Source: Panagrolaimus kolymaensis
Taxonomy: Eukaryota; Nematoda; Chromadorea; Rhabditida; Panagrolaimidae
Length of the DNA: 64,000 nucleotides
Assembly: GCA_028622995.1 (NCBI GenBank)
Contig: JAJQJQ010000022.1
Location: forward strand, 2,666,001-2,730,000
Reading direction: 5' to 3'
Position numbers and translations under genes: made by a program. Positions 49,627 to 62,928 of the stretch are shown piece by piece. Numbering within the stretch: the first letter of the stretch is position 1; the number at the start of each line of letters is the position of its first letter. The notes under the pieces were generated by a model that was not told the origin of the DNA, made no database searches, and saw only the letters and a list, made by a program, of their open reading frames with translations.

Positions 49627-52600
49627 TATTCCCCGCAGTTTTTTGTGAACTACACACAAATGTTAACCTTAAAGTCATGAACTTTTTTAAATTTCTTCTA
49701 AATAGTCTCGATCGCGAGGAATAACAAAATTAATTCATATTTTCCAACAAAGAAAAACATAATTTTCGATAAAAAGAGAACTTTGGTCTCATTATCATTG
49801 CCAAAAATTTTCTTGGTTGATTTGCTACATCAAAAAAACGTCAAAATCAATGGGTTATTAGGTTATTTTTCTGATAAAAAGGGGCTAAATTTAACGCGAT
49901 AAAGCAAATCAAAAGAAAGAATTCATTCATTTCACGACCTCAATAAATTAGTTGTCTATTATCAGTTATTGAATGAGAGAAAGAAAAAATAAAAGAAAAT
50001 AAGGAAAACCCGTGATTTTTTCGTTCAACACTAAAAAAAAAGAAGGTCTTTGATATCACCATCAAAGTTTGAGAAATCTTTTTTTTGTTGCTGCGCAGAA
50101 AGAACCCTGGGGCGGGAGCTTATATGTATTAGTAGGAGGAGAATCAATCATCATCAGATGATGATGATTGGAAGAATTTTCATATAGATAAATATATATT
50201 TTTTGGACACAAATTGGTACAAAAATTTTTACATACGTGTGTATGTAATGAATGATAGAAATATAGAGAGTGTATGTCTATGATGTTGTTATTCATGTTT
50301 ATGTGTGTAGTCAAAAAATTTGCCCGAGAAAATTTTCAAATGTGTTTTTTTCTTTCTCTCGGGTGCAATATTGTCTGCGTTTATCTTTTAGACTAAAAAA
50401 AAGTTTTAGTATGTGTTTTTTTTCTGTTGCAGCCACTACTACTTATTTTTGCGCAAACAAAAAAATCGTCTGTTTGCTGCGGGAATAAAATTGAGACCAA
50501 TATACTATTTTTGGATTGGGATTCCTTTCTCGCATTTTTTTAATGATCATCAATTAAAGTTAAAACCAAAATTTGGGAGAAAAATCAAAAATCTTACATT
50601 AATCACCTAAGAAGAAAATATTCAAAAAGTGATAAAAATGAAAATTTTAAGAGATATTTTTTATTTGAAAAAATGGAAAAGCATAATTTCCGGAGGAGAA
50701 ATAAAAGCAAAATAATTTTATTTAACGGAAGCACAGTTGGCCGCCTTTTTATAAAAAGAAAAAAAGCAAAGTAAAAAAATGTCTGGGATAAAATAAAAAA
50801 GTGAAAACCACTTTATTTTCAAGCAAACAAGTGCCTGCTTCTGCCATTTACACATACACTCGAACATTTGTTCTCAACCATGCTATAGGCAATTTTCATC
50901 GATCCAGGTACATGCGCCTTTGAAAGAAATGAAAAAATGAAATTAAGAGTTAAATTTTTTTTCCAATGAATTTGACTTTAAAACAAAAAACCAAGTTTAC
51001 AAAAAGTTTCTAAAATTAGAAAAGAAATAATAACAATTTTGGTGGCATGGGAAAGTGAAAACGAAAAGAAAGTGACGCCATAAATAGGCAAACGTGGAAA
51101 GGAGAAGAAAAAACTAACACAGAAAAAAATTTGCTAAAGGCTTTTCAAACTTTTTAAATTATGTGAAACGAAGAAAAAAATGTAATTTACTTAGGCTTTT
51201 AAAAAGAAGCCCAAAATGGAAATAAGAAAAGAAAAATTTGTGTCTGATGATGATTCTGTTGCACGACAGACGTCGCCGCAACCAATCGCGCAGAAGTAAA
51301 AAAAACTATGTAACATTTTTTTATTGACACAAATATGAACTTTGCTCTTTCCTTTTTTTCTGAAAGTATATCGAAGTAATAATAAATGAGAGAATTTTAC
51401 AAGAATGACAAAGATGATTAATTGAATCAATTTAAGCCATTTTCGGTGAATGATAAAAAAAAAGCGTTTTTGTTTTGACTAATGAAAGCGGCAAATGGAC
51501 AACAAAAACCACAAAACTTGCGAAAAGATAGCGAAATGAAGATAAACGATTATCTCCTCTATTTTTATTTGATGAAAAAAGGGAACAGGAAAAGATAAAA
51601 ATCAAAAAGATTTGATTTCGTTTGAGTTGTTGAGCGGTCAAAAAATTGGGCTCTGAGATACACAAATTGGGTTTAATTTTTGACCGACCGCAAACCAAAC
51701 TGAAAAACTAGGCCCAAAGAAAAATCAACTAAAGTGGATGATGATTCACGATTGCAACAACTCGAGAGATGAGAATGGTCCTTCGGTATGATGATTATCG
51801 CTACTTGCGAAGAGACAAGACAAACAAAAAATTTAACAACAAAAAACATAAAAAAAAAGTCAAAAGTAGTTTTTTTCACGTTCGTCGCTGAACGGTTTAT
51901 AAAAAGGATTTAAAACCGGAGTCGAAGAATTCAGAATGAATAAAGATTATTTTTAAACAAATTCCTGATGCAGCTGTGAAGATCTTTCAAACGGAAGTAG
52001 CAGAAAAAATTTACAGTTTTTATACCAAAGAATTCATTCAAAAGAAATGAACTCTATCTTCTAAGAGATCTAAACATAAACATCGAAATTAACTTTTTTT
52101 TGTGCCTATATTTACTACAATTTTTTTTTCTTCACGAGGAGGTCCAAAGTAACAACCTATTTAGTTTTTTGAGCTGCTGTTTACTCCCATTTTTTTCTTT
52201 GTCAAATAAAAATAAAAGTTATTATTTTTATGTAAACTAAATTTTTTTTACATGTCGCAACAACCTAACACGTTGATATTTTTCTCACCACCCTCGCTTT
52301 AGCAACATTGATCATTCACGTGTAACCCTTATGATTCTCCAACACAATAATATTACATATAAAAAAGTTTATTTTGACTGTTGTATTTTCTGGTAGTAGT
52401 GGTGGCGGTAACAACCACCCATCATACATCGTCGTCGTTGTCGCCATCATCTTTTCAATTTCCCATTCCCTATTTCCCTAACTAACAACAATGGGAAGGA
52501 ATAAATAAGTCAATGATCATGAAATAAATAAAAATAAGGGGACAAAATAGGCAAAGATCATATTTATAATAAAAGCGTCTGTCAAAAAAAAACTCTTAAA

Positions 52601-54271
52601 AAAATAGAATAAAAAATTTAAAAGAGGATTAAGAGGAGAAGAGATAATCGGAACAACAAAAGTTGATAGAGTAAAATTGATTTTAAAAATGTTTATAAAT
52701 TGATGGGGAACAAGAGAAATGAAAGAAAAATTATTCTCAATTTTTTACAAATTTTATTTAAGTTGATCGATCAAAGATTGATTGGTAATGCCTAAATGGG
52801 ATTTAAAAAATAATGCCCACCAGAAGAGTTTTTTTCTAGAGGGCATTTCTCTCAAATCGAATCCAAAAAATAGGTTTTGCACAAAAATATATTCTAAAAA
52901 CACAAGGCAATAAAAAGTTTGAAACATATTTGGCTGAAATATCTTTCCATAACTACGGCGAAACTAAGCAACAACCGAAACTTTTATATAACTAATTTCA
53001 GGCTTCCGTTGCCGTCGTTCTTGGTGGCATTTACGACGAATGATGTAATAACTCTCACAACATTTAAAAAAAGAGGTAAACTAAATTATGGAAACTATTA
53101 TAATTTTTTTATTGACGCAAATAATCTTTTTAGAACACTTTCTAAAGCTCAAAAAATTATGAAATATTTCCATTTAAAAAAATATTAACTTTAAGAATTT
53201 ATCCTAAAAATAATCTCATTTTCCCACTCACAAAAAAATGAGAAAAACAAAGTTCACTCTTTTTTTAATTTACCTGAGTTTGAAAAATAAGAAGAAAGTT
53301 TTAAGGTTTGGGCCACGAAGATGGTCCTCCAATGCTTGAAAAAAAAAATGAAAATAAAACGAAGCAAAAATGTTTAAAGAAAAAAAGATAACATAGATGG
53401 AAGAGAGTATGTTTTTGCAGTCTTGCAAATGAGAGACACGGACAACATTCATTCAGTCACTCTCACTTCTTTATTCTCATTGAAGTTACAAGGACGAGAT
53501 GTTAGCTTGCTAGCAAGAAAGCGGCAGCTGCCACAGGCTACCGAACCAACAAAGCAGCAGCTGGTGCGAAATAACAACAGAAGCTTGGGACTCACACACG
53601 TCAATTTTTTTCTTTTCATTCTTTCACGAATAAAACTCTTACGTACATATTTCTATTTCCCGTGAAACCCAGGAGGAAGAAGAAAAAACACACACTCATA
53701 TTCAAGCTTCTCCAACTAAAAAAAAGAAGCAATAAAAAATTATTTTATTTTTTTTTGTTCATTCATTGTCGCATGGTTGACATCGGCAACATCGGCAACA
53801 GCACGAGTAGTGTTGTTCTTCACACGCCTCAACTACAATCAAAGATGATTTTTTAAATTTTACAAAATTTTTTGTTAAAAAAAACAAAAAATATTTCGCG
53901 GTTTTATTCCATTATCTTTTTAAAAATAAAATAAAAAGATTTTCAAGATGGGGAAGAAATAATATAAAAATATGGACGATAATATGAAATATATATTTAA
54001 GATCAGCAATTGTCATAAAGACATATTTATATGTACAAAGATATCAAAGCAGAGCCGATAATAATTAATATAAAGGAAATATCATAGCTTGATAGCAAAA
54101 AACAAAAATCTCTTTTGAGTTTGGGTAATGGATTTTGATTCATTTTAACATTTATGTATGAAGAATGTGTATAAACAAATAACAGAAATATAAGCATGGA
54201 TAAAAAATGCACTATTCAACAAAAAAATTATACTGTATATATATGCAAAATGGAAGAAGAAACGTTTTAAT
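49627..54271. other. 4.6-kb region without a recognisable gene
   Basis: Lies upstream of the nuclear receptor and downstream of BTBD10, so much of it may be receptor promoter and alternative leaders. Noted inside: a hairpin-capable CAATCATCATCAGATGATGA around 50145-50169; a GC-richer patch with CAGCAGCTG-like runs at about 53500-53590; CGTCGTCGTTGTCGCCATCA at about 52430. Open frames (51191-51879 on the minus strand, 53423-53665 on the plus strand and others) have no family resemblance, and several lack an ATG. Confidence 0.45.
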
Positions 54272-55766
<1,495 letters not shown>

Positions 55767-56552
55767 TTGATTGAAAAATTATAAAATCGAATAGAAAAAC
55801 AACTATTTTTAAACGCAAAAAAAAAGTGAAGATAGAAAAAAAGCTATGTATTACACACAAAGAACACGGAATGCCGGAAAGAGGCGGTCGCGCAAATGAA
55901 GCAAAAATATATTCTCTCGTTGCTGCTGTTAGAAATTTGATTTTTTTTTTCTTGCTATTGGGGAAAACCCTCTGCTTTGTTGAAACAACAACAAATGCAG
56001 CTGCATTTCACAAGCTTTGGCTTGCTTGGTTGCTTGTGTTCGGTCAGAAAACATTATAACTTGAAACTAATTCAAAGCTAAAAACACGAGCAGGGAGTTC
56101 GCTTTAAGAATTCAATTGATAGATACTTTGCGCATTTTTATTATTATTGTCATGTGTGTTAGTAGATAGCTGCTTTAGTATTAGTTTTGCTGACAAAAAT
56201 AACAAAATTTTATTAAACGATCTTTTTTGCAACGGAAATCGAAATAGTCTTTTGTCAAAGAAAGAAATTATGAATTAAAGACGTTTCTAAAGATAGAGAA
56301 AGGAAAGGAAAACAAGAAAGACAATTGCCAGCCGATGGATGATGATGACCTGTTTTGGGATGGATGCGATCTTTCGCGTGCAAAAAAATGGATTCGGAGC
56401 GCTATCCAGAAAGAGACGAAGAAAAGTTTCTCTCATTCAATATCGATCAAAATAAAAATATCGGCTCCAATTTCTTCTCCATCCAATAGTTTTGGTTTAT
56501 TTTAAATGTGAAATAAAAATAAACACGTAAAACCACTATAAACTTGTTGAAA
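55767..56552. other. Divergent spacer between BTBD10 and a small membrane-protein gene
   Basis: Should contain the missing first exon and promoter of BTBD10 and the promoter of the gene at 56553. No convincing exon found; a minus-strand ATG near 56007 (MQLHLLLFQQSRGF) has no compatible donor that I trust. Confidence 0.4.
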
Positions 56553-56907
56553 ATGTTTTGGGATTCTTATACTTTATTTCATATTGGCCTTTCAATATTT
56601 TTACACGCTGCTGGAGTTTCAATGGGTTTATGGATTTGGTATCTTTTTCCTAAAAATGTAAGTTGTTAAGTTGTCATGGGTTACTTTTGTCGTTAGATTG
56701 GAGTTCAAAGTTTAAAAACAAAGTCTTTCGTTTAAAAAAAATAATACAATTTATTCACTTACTTTTGAGTTGTTAGATTCCGGCTTCTCCTTTCATTAAT
56801 AATTTTTGTTATTATAGCCACTAAAACACGTTGTTCGAGTTCCCATTGAAAGAAGAGGTTTACTGATGGAATACAAAGATCTTGAAAATGAAAGGCAGTT
56901 CGGTTAA
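56553..56907 (+). CDS. Small single-pass membrane protein, 64 aa, unknown function
   Basis: I do not recognise the family. Two exons (56553-56657 and 56818-56907) add to exactly 64 residues. A single hydrophobic segment covers about 7-31 (TLFHIGLSIFLHAAGVSMGL then WIWYLF). It is followed by a charged tail, VVRVPIERRGLLMEYKDLEN, ending ERQFG. The intron is phase 0 and carries a normal GTAAGT donor and TATAG acceptor. The short N-terminus and basic residues after the helix suggest N-out/C-in, or a mitochondrial inner-membrane small protein. It is easily missed because neither exon makes a long open frame. Confidence 0.65.
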
Positions 56908-57053
56908 TTTGAATAACCATGATCTCACATTTCTTCTCTTATTGCTATAATGATATGTAATAACAAAACAAAAAATAAAAATAAATTATTATTTATTAAA
57001 TACAGCAATGAACTCAAATCAGAGATAAACAGACAAAGTAAAGATTTTTTTCT

Positions 57054-57988
57054 TTAGAAATCACCATAATGTTGACGTTCTTTTGCAATTTGCGTGCGTT
57101 TATCAAGACGCTTTTCCCAATGACAATCAAGATCATAAGGTTTATCATCAACAAGATAATATTCACCATTAGGTAACGGACGACGACAGCAATTGCATGT
57201 AAAACAACGAGGATGCCAATGCTTATCCAAAGCTAACAAACATGTATCAATAAGAATTTCATGACAACCTAAAAACAAAACAAAAAATTAGTATGTTTTA
57301 AAGAGATATGAGGAAAAAAGAAACAAACCAGCACATTTAGGATTGAAACGTTCAGAAAAGCAATGAACACAGTAAGCATGATTATCAGCTGCCTAAAAAT
57401 GATAAGTTTATAATAGTTAAAATATTTCAGAATCATTAAGTTGTTTCGCATGTTAACAAAGTTGATAAAAATTCAAAAAACTTCTATATAAATTTGTTAA
57501 TAAAACGAATCGCTACATCAATAAACACATAAATCAATCAAAGCATTATGATTTCCTTCAAAAAGTTTCAACAAAACTAACTTACTTGAAAAGTTTGCCG
57601 AATAGGCTTTTTGCAACCATTGCATAAAAAATGATCAGGATGCCACAAACGATTCATTGCAACAATAGCTTCTTCTCCAAGTGATGAATTACAAAGAGCA
57701 CAATTGCGTCGATCTTCACCCGAAACAAAAGTTGAAAATGGTTTTGGTTTTTGAGATGATGATGCATTTTGATTGTTGAGATTTGAGGTGCCTGAAATGG
57801 CTACATTACCCGTTGGAAGGCCCATTATTCATACAAAAGTGTGAACACGAAACGATGAGTAAAAAAGCCAGCCTGAAAAATGAAGATACGATTAAAACAA
57901 AACAAAATGAAAGAAAAAACTCACCGTTTCGTGAAAGAAATTCTGATGCTGACTGAGGCGTTATGAATGAAACGTCTGCTTTATACAT
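57054..57988 (-). CDS. Two-LIM-domain protein
   Basis: LIM zinc fingers mediate protein contacts, commonly at adhesion sites, muscle attachments or in the nucleus. The ATG at 57988 starts MYKADVSFITPQSASEFLSR. An intron (donor GTGAG, acceptor CATTTCAG) joins in frame (G|GC) to TSNLNNQNASSSQKPKPF, then LIM1 (CALCNSSLGEEAIVAMNRLW, CNGCKKPI, AYCVHCF) and LIM2 (CAGCHEILIDTCLLALDKHW, CNCCRRPL, DLDCHWEKRL). About 180 residues; the second LIM is followed only by KRTQIAKERQHYGDF. LIM1 resembles paxillin/PDLIM-type fingers. A short N-terminal Ser/Asn stretch replaces any PDZ or LD motif. Ortholog not assigned; a larger isoform with upstream exons is possible. Confidence 0.85.
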
Positions 57989-58081
57989 GGTTTTATAAGG
58001 ACAAATGCAAATTTTTAGGATAAATTCATCTTTATTCAATCAAAATTTTCACAAACATTTATGTAAATATATCATAGGTTA

Positions 58082-59309
58082 TTAAGCATCGAAAATTTTG
58101 AGGATAAAATTTCTTGTTGGATGTTGTTGTTCTGTTGCACGGCGCCATTGAATACAAGCATTATCACCACCAGTTTCACCCAAAAGTAGATAAACGATAC
58201 AAATGTCATCTTCTGATCCGGCATCAAATTTCTTTCGTTTTATTTCAACCTAAAAAATTAATGAATACATATTCAGCCAAAACAGTAAGTATTCGCTGCA
58301 GAACGCAATATGTTTTGTATTTCACACATTTTTAGCATCCATGAAGCAACATGTTTTTGTACAAAATAATTATCTTCTTTTTTTCCTTATAAATTTCTAT
58401 TGTTTTTATGAATTTTAGCATACGGCAAACGTAATATCATACGTTTAAATTCAAAAAGGTTGTGATGCAAATAAATTGAGCCACCTTTTAATGATGGCTT
58501 ACAAAGTAAAAGGATCTTTGAAAACAGGAAGACCATTAGATTTTTGCATAAAAAGGATGTTATTAGTAGCAATTAATAAAAGCTAGCTATTTAAAGGAAG
58601 TAATTTTAAGATTTCATCGTCATTTTTTGGATTACGCATAATTATATTTTTATGCTTTACAATACGCTGCTTGCACCTCAAGTATTAATTTTTTTCTAAG
58701 AATCTTATTAATTCAGCTATTCAACTAAAAAAAGAGTGAAATGTCTATCTATGTAATATACCTCAATGTTATAAGATCATTTTATCGGATGAGCGCCTTT
58801 CCCTTTCGCATAAAAATTTTTTGAATGACGCAAATGAAATCAAGCATATTTAATGCTCTTTTTTTATGTGTTTGTATGTTTTAATAAGATTATAACCCAG
58901 TCTCTTTATCATATCAACATACATTCCATTTATAAGCCCAAAATTAAAACCTTTCTTGTAATGGTGTTAAAAGATATCATTGATTATCTCCCCTTCAACA
59001 AATTTTTAAAAAATCAACAGAGAAAAAGAGACTTACTTCGGTTTTTCCATCAGCAGTAAGGACACCAGCACAATCTAAGATTCCAATTCGTTTATTATTT
59101 GTACATTTGATTTTGTAGAGTACAGGAATTTTACCACGATTATCTAACGTCATTTTGGTTGTTGAGCCAGCTTCTTTTGAAAGTTTTAATTTTGAATCAG
59201 GTTCAATAATAAAATCATGATAATTATCAGGAAATGAAACAAATTCTTTGCCTTTGATTGATGTACCACTTGGAGCGCTTCTTGGGCTGCTTGCACCATC
59301 AACTCCCAT
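58082..59309 (-). CDS. MSP-domain protein
   Basis: Small cytosolic protein with the immunoglobulin-like major sperm protein fold, typical of nematodes; such proteins act in sperm motility, signalling or membrane contact. Two exons are separated by an intron of about 780 bp (GTAAGT donor after GKTE, acceptor TTTTTTAG before VEIKRKKFDAGSEDD). The first exon carries MGVDGASSPRSAPSG, then the fold: FIIEPDSKLKLSKEAGSTTK, IPVLYKIKCTNNKRIGILDC. The second ends ICIVYLLLGETGGDNACIQW, RRATEQQHPTRNFILKIFDA. Total about 145 residues. The N-terminal extension and sequence differ from the classic 127-residue MSPs, so this is an MSP-like relative rather than a core MSP. Confidence 0.85.
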
Positions 59310-60044
59310 AGTTGTTAGTTTTTCAAAATGAAATTGATCGTAAATTTTTTTGTTTATTCGTCATCATTGTATTAAACAAGTTTATGTAAATTTTTTAAGA
59401 TTTTTATTTTGCACAAAGGTTCTTTTTACTATTCAAATGAGTGAGTGACACAATTGATATTATTATTACACAAACTACAACAAAAAAGGATATCAAAAAT
59501 AAGGTTTTTGTAGCATAAATTTTTTTTTGGAAAAAAGTAAATATTAAAATTTTAACAAAAAAAACACTTTAAAAAAATCCGCATACTTTCCAGAGATCGG
59601 CTTTTTACAAAAAAAATAAAATTTTAGGCTTTCATTTTACAAAATGAATGCTAGATTTGCACCGTAATTTTTGGCCTTAGAAACAAAAATTTAAAAAATA
59701 CTTCCATGTTTATATTTTAAAGCTGATTTAAAATGTATTTTAAAGGTGAAAATCAAACTTAAATTAAGTCAAAAAAGCAAAACATCTAAAAGTGAAAAAG
59801 ATGCAAATCAAAAATTCTCGTTAAAAAAATCTTTCTAAACATAAGCTTTCCTCTTGGAATTAATAATTAATTATATATGTATTTTCTCTATCAAATGATA
59901 TACAAACAACATTTTTAAAAGTTTAAAAATAATAAACAATAAATAAAATATGTAAGTTAAAGAAGAAAAAAGACAGTCAAAAAGAAGAGCACATAAGAGA
60001 TACAAGAAAAATAAACCTAATAATTTTTAAAGGTTTTTTGTTTA
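59310..60044. other. Intergenic, no gene seen
   Basis: AT-rich, many A and T runs; promoter of the MSP-domain gene and 3' UTR of the PAN-domain gene. Confidence 0.5.
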
Positions 60045-62928
60045 TTAAATTAAAAATCCAGAAAATGATCCATAACTTAATTTAATATTATGAAGTACAC
60101 TTATGCATTTGCAATGCCCCATTGTTGCATCCATATCCATTTGATTAGATGTTCTCCATGAATATATCACGGAATTTTCCACAGTTCCACAATATTCGGA
60201 ACATGAATCTCGTTCCATATTGGGCTTTTCAGCCGCTATGGTTCCACCCAATTCATGATCCCAAAATCTGTCTCTTTCGTCATTATCTAAAAAATTTTGA
60301 AAATTAAAAAAAAGTTATAAAAAGAATAATTTAAAAATTTTGGCATTTTTTTTCTTATTTACTTTTTTTAGTGATACAAATACTTATTGCCCCGGGAAAA
60401 CAATTATAGCCATCATTTTCAAGCACTTTAACAAGCAATTAAAAAAGGGCTATTTTTTCTACAAATAAAATTGCAGCTGACGAAGTTTCTCATTTTACGA
60501 TTTGAAGCTTTTTTTCCTTTGAGAAACGTCACTTTTTAACTTTTTTTTGAGTAAAAAAGAAGAACAAAGAAGAGAAAAAAAGTAAAATGATGAGAGAGAT
60601 AAATTTAACTTTAAACTCGAATTTAAAACTTTGTTCTATTTTAAAATAGTTTTCCCAGAAGAAATAAAAAAAGTTCAAATTAGATACAAAAAATGCAACA
60701 GATATAAAGGTTGATGATAGCATCGAAAAAAAGAGGGTGTGAGTTTTTGAGCTCAAAAATTTTTTTTAACGAAGTTGTTTCGATACTAAAAAACATGGAA
60801 TTGGTTTTTGATACAAAAATAAAACATATCACAAAAACGATGCTTCAATTGATCAACTAAAAAATTTCAAGGTGCATGTATTTTTTCCCTCCCAAAAATA
60901 GTCAAAAATATTTTGCACACTTTTTTTCTCTCGTTTTTTGGTTAATAATGTTAGATAGACGAGAGAAGCGTGACGCAGAATTTAAAGTAGCATACATCTT
61001 CTCCATCAAACTTATAAGCAAGTTTTCTGGGCCATTACGTAATATCCTCTATTTAGAACTCCCAAAAGGTGTCATCCCTCGCAAAGTAAAAAAAACAAAA
61101 TTATATTATTTGCATTCATTTTTTGTTGCATGGTTAATTTTTTTTTATTCCAAAGGGAATTACGTGAGAGCGTTAAATATAAAATATTAAAACTAACCGA
61201 AATCAAGACATAACCCAAGGAAGGCACCAGTTTTGGGTACAATTGTACCATTAATGGATCGACTTTTAAGGGTGCATTGACCATCAACATATTCAAATGC
61301 CATACAACATGAATCTGATTTACACACCACTGCGCAATCACGTTGTGATAAACCATAATCTCGACGATAATCGGCTCCATTTATTGTCATACCAGGGCCA
61401 AAAAAGTAACATCTTGCTAAAAATTTGAAAGGTTTACTATCAGTATATCTTTCCATGAAAATATTGTTTATTCGAATTATAAAACAACAATGACGTAGAA
61501 AAGAAACATTTTTTAAATAAGTTATTTTAGTTTTAAAACACCTTTTTATTAAGTTTAATCAACCATTATTCCTATTTGGTGTTTCGCCTTCTCTTTTCTT
61601 TTTCTTTTGCAACAGTTTCCCTCTTTTGTATTAAAAATTGCATTTATTGCTTTTTGATTTCTCTATCCAACAACCCACTTTTTCCCCTTTCGTTTAAGGT
61701 TGCTTCCAGAAAGCTTTCTGAAAAATCTTCGAAGCGTAAAAGAAGGCAAAAGGAAGCCAAAAAAAACGCCCTCGCAGAAAAAAATTGACAAGCAAAAATG
61801 ACAATTCCACAAAAAAAGGAAGTAAGTTTATTTCGCCCTCTTTTTATATATGTATGTGTCTTCAGCTGAAAACCACCACCATAAAAACTGTTTTGTTTTT
61901 TGGTTATTAAAAAATTATATTTGTTCGAGGTCACATAGATTTACGTCGAAAACGAACAAATATGGAAACTGTCAAGAACAGATAATAGAAAAAAAGAAGG
62001 AAAACAAAAATGTAAACGAGAAAAGAAAAAGATTTTGACAGCTCCAAAGTTATTTTAGACCAAAAATAGACTTCACGCAATCTGAAGAATACCATCCCTT
62101 TATTTTTTAGCTTCCTTCTTATTTTTGAAAGCCGTTATTTTTATGCCAAAATGATTATAGGACGGAATAATTAAAAAATCTTACATCAGAAAAATTAAAA
62201 ATAAGGAAACACCTGAAGATTTTATATTTTGGAAATATATTATTTAAAAATATGAGCTTTAGAAATTAATGACCCCGATCAAAGTTCGTTTACCTATCAT
62301 ATTTATTAGTAACTTATAAAGCTAAAAATGGAAAGGAAATACAAAAGATAATCGGCATTTAACTTTTGAATGGAACCCGATTATTCTTTCAAATGGGTAA
62401 CAAAAATTTTTGATTACATAATTTTTTACGTTACAAAATTTTTATTAACATCTTTTGAAAATTTTTATTAAGAAATAATTTTTAGAGAAGCTCTTTTTAA
62501 AAAGTGAAACTACGAAAAGTCGCGAAAATTTCAGAAATTAAGAAAGTTACTAAACAATATTACAATTAATTATATAGTAAAAAATGTTTTTTTATTAATA
62601 ATGAAAAAATTTCCGCTCAAAAATTTTTAATTGTTTTATTGCATAAAATTTAAAGACAAGAAAGAGTCTACGGTAAAATAGATGGGAACTTACCAGCAGT
62701 GTCAGCCTTTACCATATTTGGTAATAGTAATAACAGTAATGTAAAGGCAATAATAAAACTATGAAATATGGATGGTATCGTTGATATTATTCTTATTGGT
62801 TGGGTTGATAACCTTTGAACATTTTCTGATTTTGATTTAACTGAATTTTCTGAAGTCATACAACAACGAGAAGACGACATATTTGTATGAATTTTAGAAG
62901 TGGATGGTTCACAAATGGCACTGATCAT
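60045..62928 (-). CDS. PAN/apple-domain protein with N-terminal signal anchor
   Basis: Three exons with long introns (about 62691-62928, about 61198-61418, 60045 to about 60286); junction codons G|CA and G|AT keep frame. From the ATG at 62928 about 50 polar residues (ICEPSTSKIHTNMSSSRCCM) precede a hydrophobic segment SIFHSFIIAFTLLLLLLP, then MVKADTA. The extracellular part follows: ARCYFFGPGMTINGADYRRD, GLSQRDCAVVCKSDSCCMAF, EYVDGQCTLKSRSI, then CSEYCGTVENSVIYSW and MGHCKCIS. The Cys pattern resembles a PAN/apple fold, used for binding proteins or sugars outside the cell. The hydrophobic stretch may be a signal anchor, or a cleaved signal if a later Met is used. No known ortholog recognised. 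Confidence 0.75.

Noticed and set aside
53423..53665. 80-codon frame in a GC-richer patch (LLARKRQLPQATEPTKQQ).
   Set aside because: No ATG at the start, tail is T-rich, and no family; kept only as part of the unexplained block.
57806..58039. Longer N-terminus for the LIM protein reading through the first intron.
   Set aside because: The frame starts at TTG and runs through hydrophobic intron sequence; the GTGAG donor and CATTTCAG acceptor give a clean in-frame join.
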